Below, one piece after another: positions 31,328-32,594 of a DNA stretch of 32,594 bases (positions are counted from its first letter, which is position 1; each line of letters begins with the position of its first letter). Position numbers and translations under genes: made by a program. The stretch comes from Marine Group I thaumarchaeote (GTDB taxonomy: Archaea; Thermoproteota; Nitrososphaeria; Nitrososphaerales; Nitrosopumilaceae). The notes under the pieces are model-generated. The model did not search any database. It saw only the letters and a program-made list of their open reading frames with translations, and had not been told where the DNA came from. Where the stretch lies: positions 1 through 32,594 of the forward strand of contig JACASX010000012.1 of assembly GCA_013390745.1 (NCBI GenBank), given 5' to 3'.

Positions 31328-31654
31328 TTGCCAAATGATATAACGCAAAAAGCAATTAAGATGATACTTAACGGTGGTACTTTACTAAGCGAACCATGCC
31401 CATATTGCAAGGGTGTAAGGGTTATGAAAGATGGCTATGCATTGTGTGTAAATTGTGGAAAAGAGCCAGAACAAAAACCAACAAAAACACAAACTAAGGA
31501 AAAAAAATCTGTTTCTACACTAAAAACACTAGAGCAGAAACTTGAAAAATTGTCTAGTCAACTCGAAGGGGAAAATGAGCCAACAAAACAACAGGAATTG
31601 ATAAAATCTATTGATTTGTTAATAGATGTTATAGCAAAATTAAAGTCGAATTAA
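31328..31654 (+). CDS. Autoantigen p27-type (Sjogren/scleroderma autoantigen 1) zinc-ribbon protein
   Basis: The 108-residue protein fits the archaeal p27/UPF0148 family. A helix (ITQKAIKMILNGGTLLSEPC) leads into a zinc ribbon with Cys24, Cys27, Cys40 and Cys43 (CPYC, CVNC). A Lys/Gln-rich linker and a predicted coiled coil at the C-terminus follow (LEQKLEKLSSQLEGE). Function is unknown in archaea. The start is TTG (MPND); the nearby ATG is out of frame. Sec61-beta follows after 40 bases on the same strand. Confidence 0.85.
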   Translation: MPNDITQKAIKMILNGGTLLSEPCPYCKGVRVMKDGYALCVNCGKEPEQKPTKTQTKEKKSVSTLKTLEQKLEKLSSQLEGENEPTKQQELIKSIDLLIDVIAKLKSN

Positions 31655-31660
31655 AAAAGT

Positions 31661-31671
31661 TTTTATCTTTA
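31661..31671 (+). promoter_or_regulatory. TATA-like box for the Sec61-beta gene
   Basis: TTTTATCTTTA lies 24-34 bases before the ATG at 31695, suggesting a separate leaderless transcript. Confidence 0.4.
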
Positions 31672-31694
31672 CACTTCTGCTTTCAATACTAAGT

Positions 31695-31862
31695 ATGGCT
31701 GATAAAAAGAAAAACGCACCGTTGCCGGCATCTAGTGCAGGTCTACTAAGATTCTTTGAGGACGAAACCAAAGGAGTAAAGATTGATCCAAAAATTATCA
31801 TTTCTATGCCAATAAGCATTGTTGCAGTTTCGTGGGCTATAGATCTATTACTAATTCCATAA
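31695..31862 (+). CDS. secG: Protein translocase subunit Sec61-beta (archaeal SecG)
   Basis: This 55-residue protein begins MADKKKNAPLPASSAGLLRF, the typical polar N-terminus of archaeal Sec61-beta with a Pro/Ser/Ala segment and a Gly-Leu-Leu-Arg-Phe motif. The sequence FEDETKGVKIDPK follows, then one membrane helix (about 34-53, IIISMPISIVAVSWAIDLLL). It is the small subunit of the SecYEbeta channel for protein export. Length is normal. DUF2070 starts five bases after the stop codon, so they are co-transcribed. Confidence 0.93.
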   Translation: MADKKKNAPLPASSAGLLRFFEDETKGVKIDPKIIISMPISIVAVSWAIDLLLIP

Positions 31863-31867
31863 ATATC

Positions 31868-32594
31868 ATGTCGGATTCAAATGACATTCAAAACATTCAC
31901 AGACGGTACACACTTACTCTAATTAATCCAGCATCATTCTACGTTTCTTTGTGTGGCTCTATCGCTATTGCATCCATAATTTCTTTTCTTTGTTTTAACA
32001 ACTACATTCAAAATTATGAAATACTCTATCATCTGCCAGCTGTTATAGCTGTATTACTTGCTATACAGTACTTAGATTCACGTTTTACTAAACATAAGGA
32101 GTATTCAAAATCATTGCACATGTCATTTTTTGGAAATACACTGTGGTTGATCACTGTAGTAGGAGGAATTATCGGATCTGCTATACTATCAAAGGAACCA
32201 ACATTGTTTTATCTTGCTATTGGCATGTTCATATTTTCTAGCTTTAGGATTGGCATTATGACAACCACACTTGGAGTAAACATGAAAAAAGCGTGTGTAT
32301 TGTGCTTTATCCAACCATTAGCAATGTTTTTTGTTCTAATTCCTATTGAGATGTGGTCTGTTCTTTACGATGTACAATCACTGGCATTTGGAATTGCATT
32401 TTTAGCTGTAGCAGTTGTTTGGTCATATTTAACAAACAGATCTGGATTACCTGTGATAAAAAGTACACACAAGTTATTGCAAGCATATTTGCAGTCAGTC
32501 TCTCAAAATGATCCGAGTGATATGGAATCGATAATAATTGAAACATCTAAACCATCAAACATTTCAACATCCCAAATTCGTTTCTCCACAAATG
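31868..32594 (+). CDS. DUF2070 family membrane protein, 3' end outside the window
   Basis: An open frame from the ATG at 31868 runs off the right edge; about 242 residues are visible. It starts MSDSNDIQNIHRRYTLTL and contains about six to seven membrane helices between residues 25 and 190. Among them are GSIAIASIISFLCF, LPAVIAVLLAIQYL, LWLITVVGGIIGSAIL, FYLAIGMFIFSSF and SLAFGIAFLAVAVVW. The end of the visible part is soluble. This N-terminal half matches what I know of archaeal DUF2070 proteins, which have a large soluble C-terminal domain of unknown function. It lies five bases after Sec61-beta, suggesting a link to protein export or the membrane, by context only. Confidence 0.75.
   Translation, partial: MSDSNDIQNIHRRYTLTLINPASFYVSLCGSIAIASIISFLCFNNYIQNYEILYHLPAVIAVLLAIQYLDSRFTKHKEYSKSLHMSFFGNTLWLITVVGGIIGSAILSKEPTLFYLAIGMFIFSSFRIGIMTTTLGVNMKKACVLCFIQPLAMFFVLIPIEMWSVLYDVQSLAFGIAFLAVAVVWSYLTNRSGLPVIKSTHKLLQAYLQSVSQNDPSDMESIIIETSKPSNISTSQIRFSTN

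Noticed and set aside
1-32594. Mobile element, prophage or recent foreign island
   Set aside because: No transposase, integrase, phage gene or terminal repeat was seen, and the genes are mostly core archaeal functions. The two tRNA genes show no adjacent partial copy that would mark an attachment site.

Overview
This window looks like chromosomal DNA of an ammonia-oxidising archaeon of the Nitrosopumilus type (Nitrososphaerota/Thaumarchaeota). The evidence is AT-rich sequence, tight gene packing, and archaeal information-processing genes: TBP, aIF1, class I lysyl-tRNA synthetase, archaeal Elp3, Tsr3, archaeal RNase P RNA, Sec61-beta and type II methionine aminopeptidase. F420 genes and a secreted protein with the 'WIKNNA.WWADG' repeats I associate with marine Thaumarchaeota point the same way. 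The species call is inference. I see no insertion sequence, prophage, CRISPR array or integrase.

Layout. 1-2040: a repeat protein cut by the left edge, tRNA-Arg(GCG), an FMN-binding split-barrel protein, and a coiled-coil protein on the other strand that carries one copy of the left-edge repeat. 2066-6111 (minus): a compact cluster of a DUF457-like membrane protein, Elp3, LysRS-I and a small membrane protein. 6193-10330 (minus): a basic winged-helix-like protein, an ArsB/NhaD-type transporter, a PAC2 protein with purM, and a small winged-helix protein. 10497-11432 (plus): a Ca2+/Na+ antiporter. 11442-14624 (minus): a 1060-residue secreted mosaic protein with a DUF4344-type HExxH site, two PsbP-like domains and (Thr-Pro)n linkers. 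14680-19953 (minus): cofH, cofG, an HtrA-like protease, a GT2 glycosyltransferase and an SRPBCC protein. 20028-22352: an EMAP-type tRNA-binding protein, TBP, a DUF1512 protein and a 59-residue zinc-ribbon protein. 22342-24238: methionine aminopeptidase, a possible 48-residue gene, tRNA-Pro(UGG) and Tsr3. 24298-28271: an APC permease with a UspA-like tail, RNase P RNA (rnpB) and a membrane-anchored surface protein. 28380-29928: cofD and cofC. 29917-32594: a CPBP protease, aIF1, a p27-type zinc ribbon, Sec61-beta and a DUF2070 membrane protein cut by the right edge.

How it fits together. Four of the enzymes for coenzyme F420 (CofG, CofH, CofD, CofC) lie here as two separate pairs. Elp3 and LysRS-I are three bases apart, which makes sense if Elp3 modifies U34 of tRNA-Lys(UUU), the substrate of LysRS. 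Translation starts appear to be of two kinds. Many first genes have a TATA-like box centred 25-28 bases before the start codon and so probably make leaderless mRNAs, often starting with TTG or GTG. Several internal or leadered genes (cofH, cofD, lysS, the coiled-coil gene) have a Shine-Dalgarno sequence. I used this pattern to choose several starts. The least explained parts are the repeat-protein/coiled-coil pair at the left edge, the large secreted mosaic protein, and the possible operator in front of the winged-helix gene at 10330.
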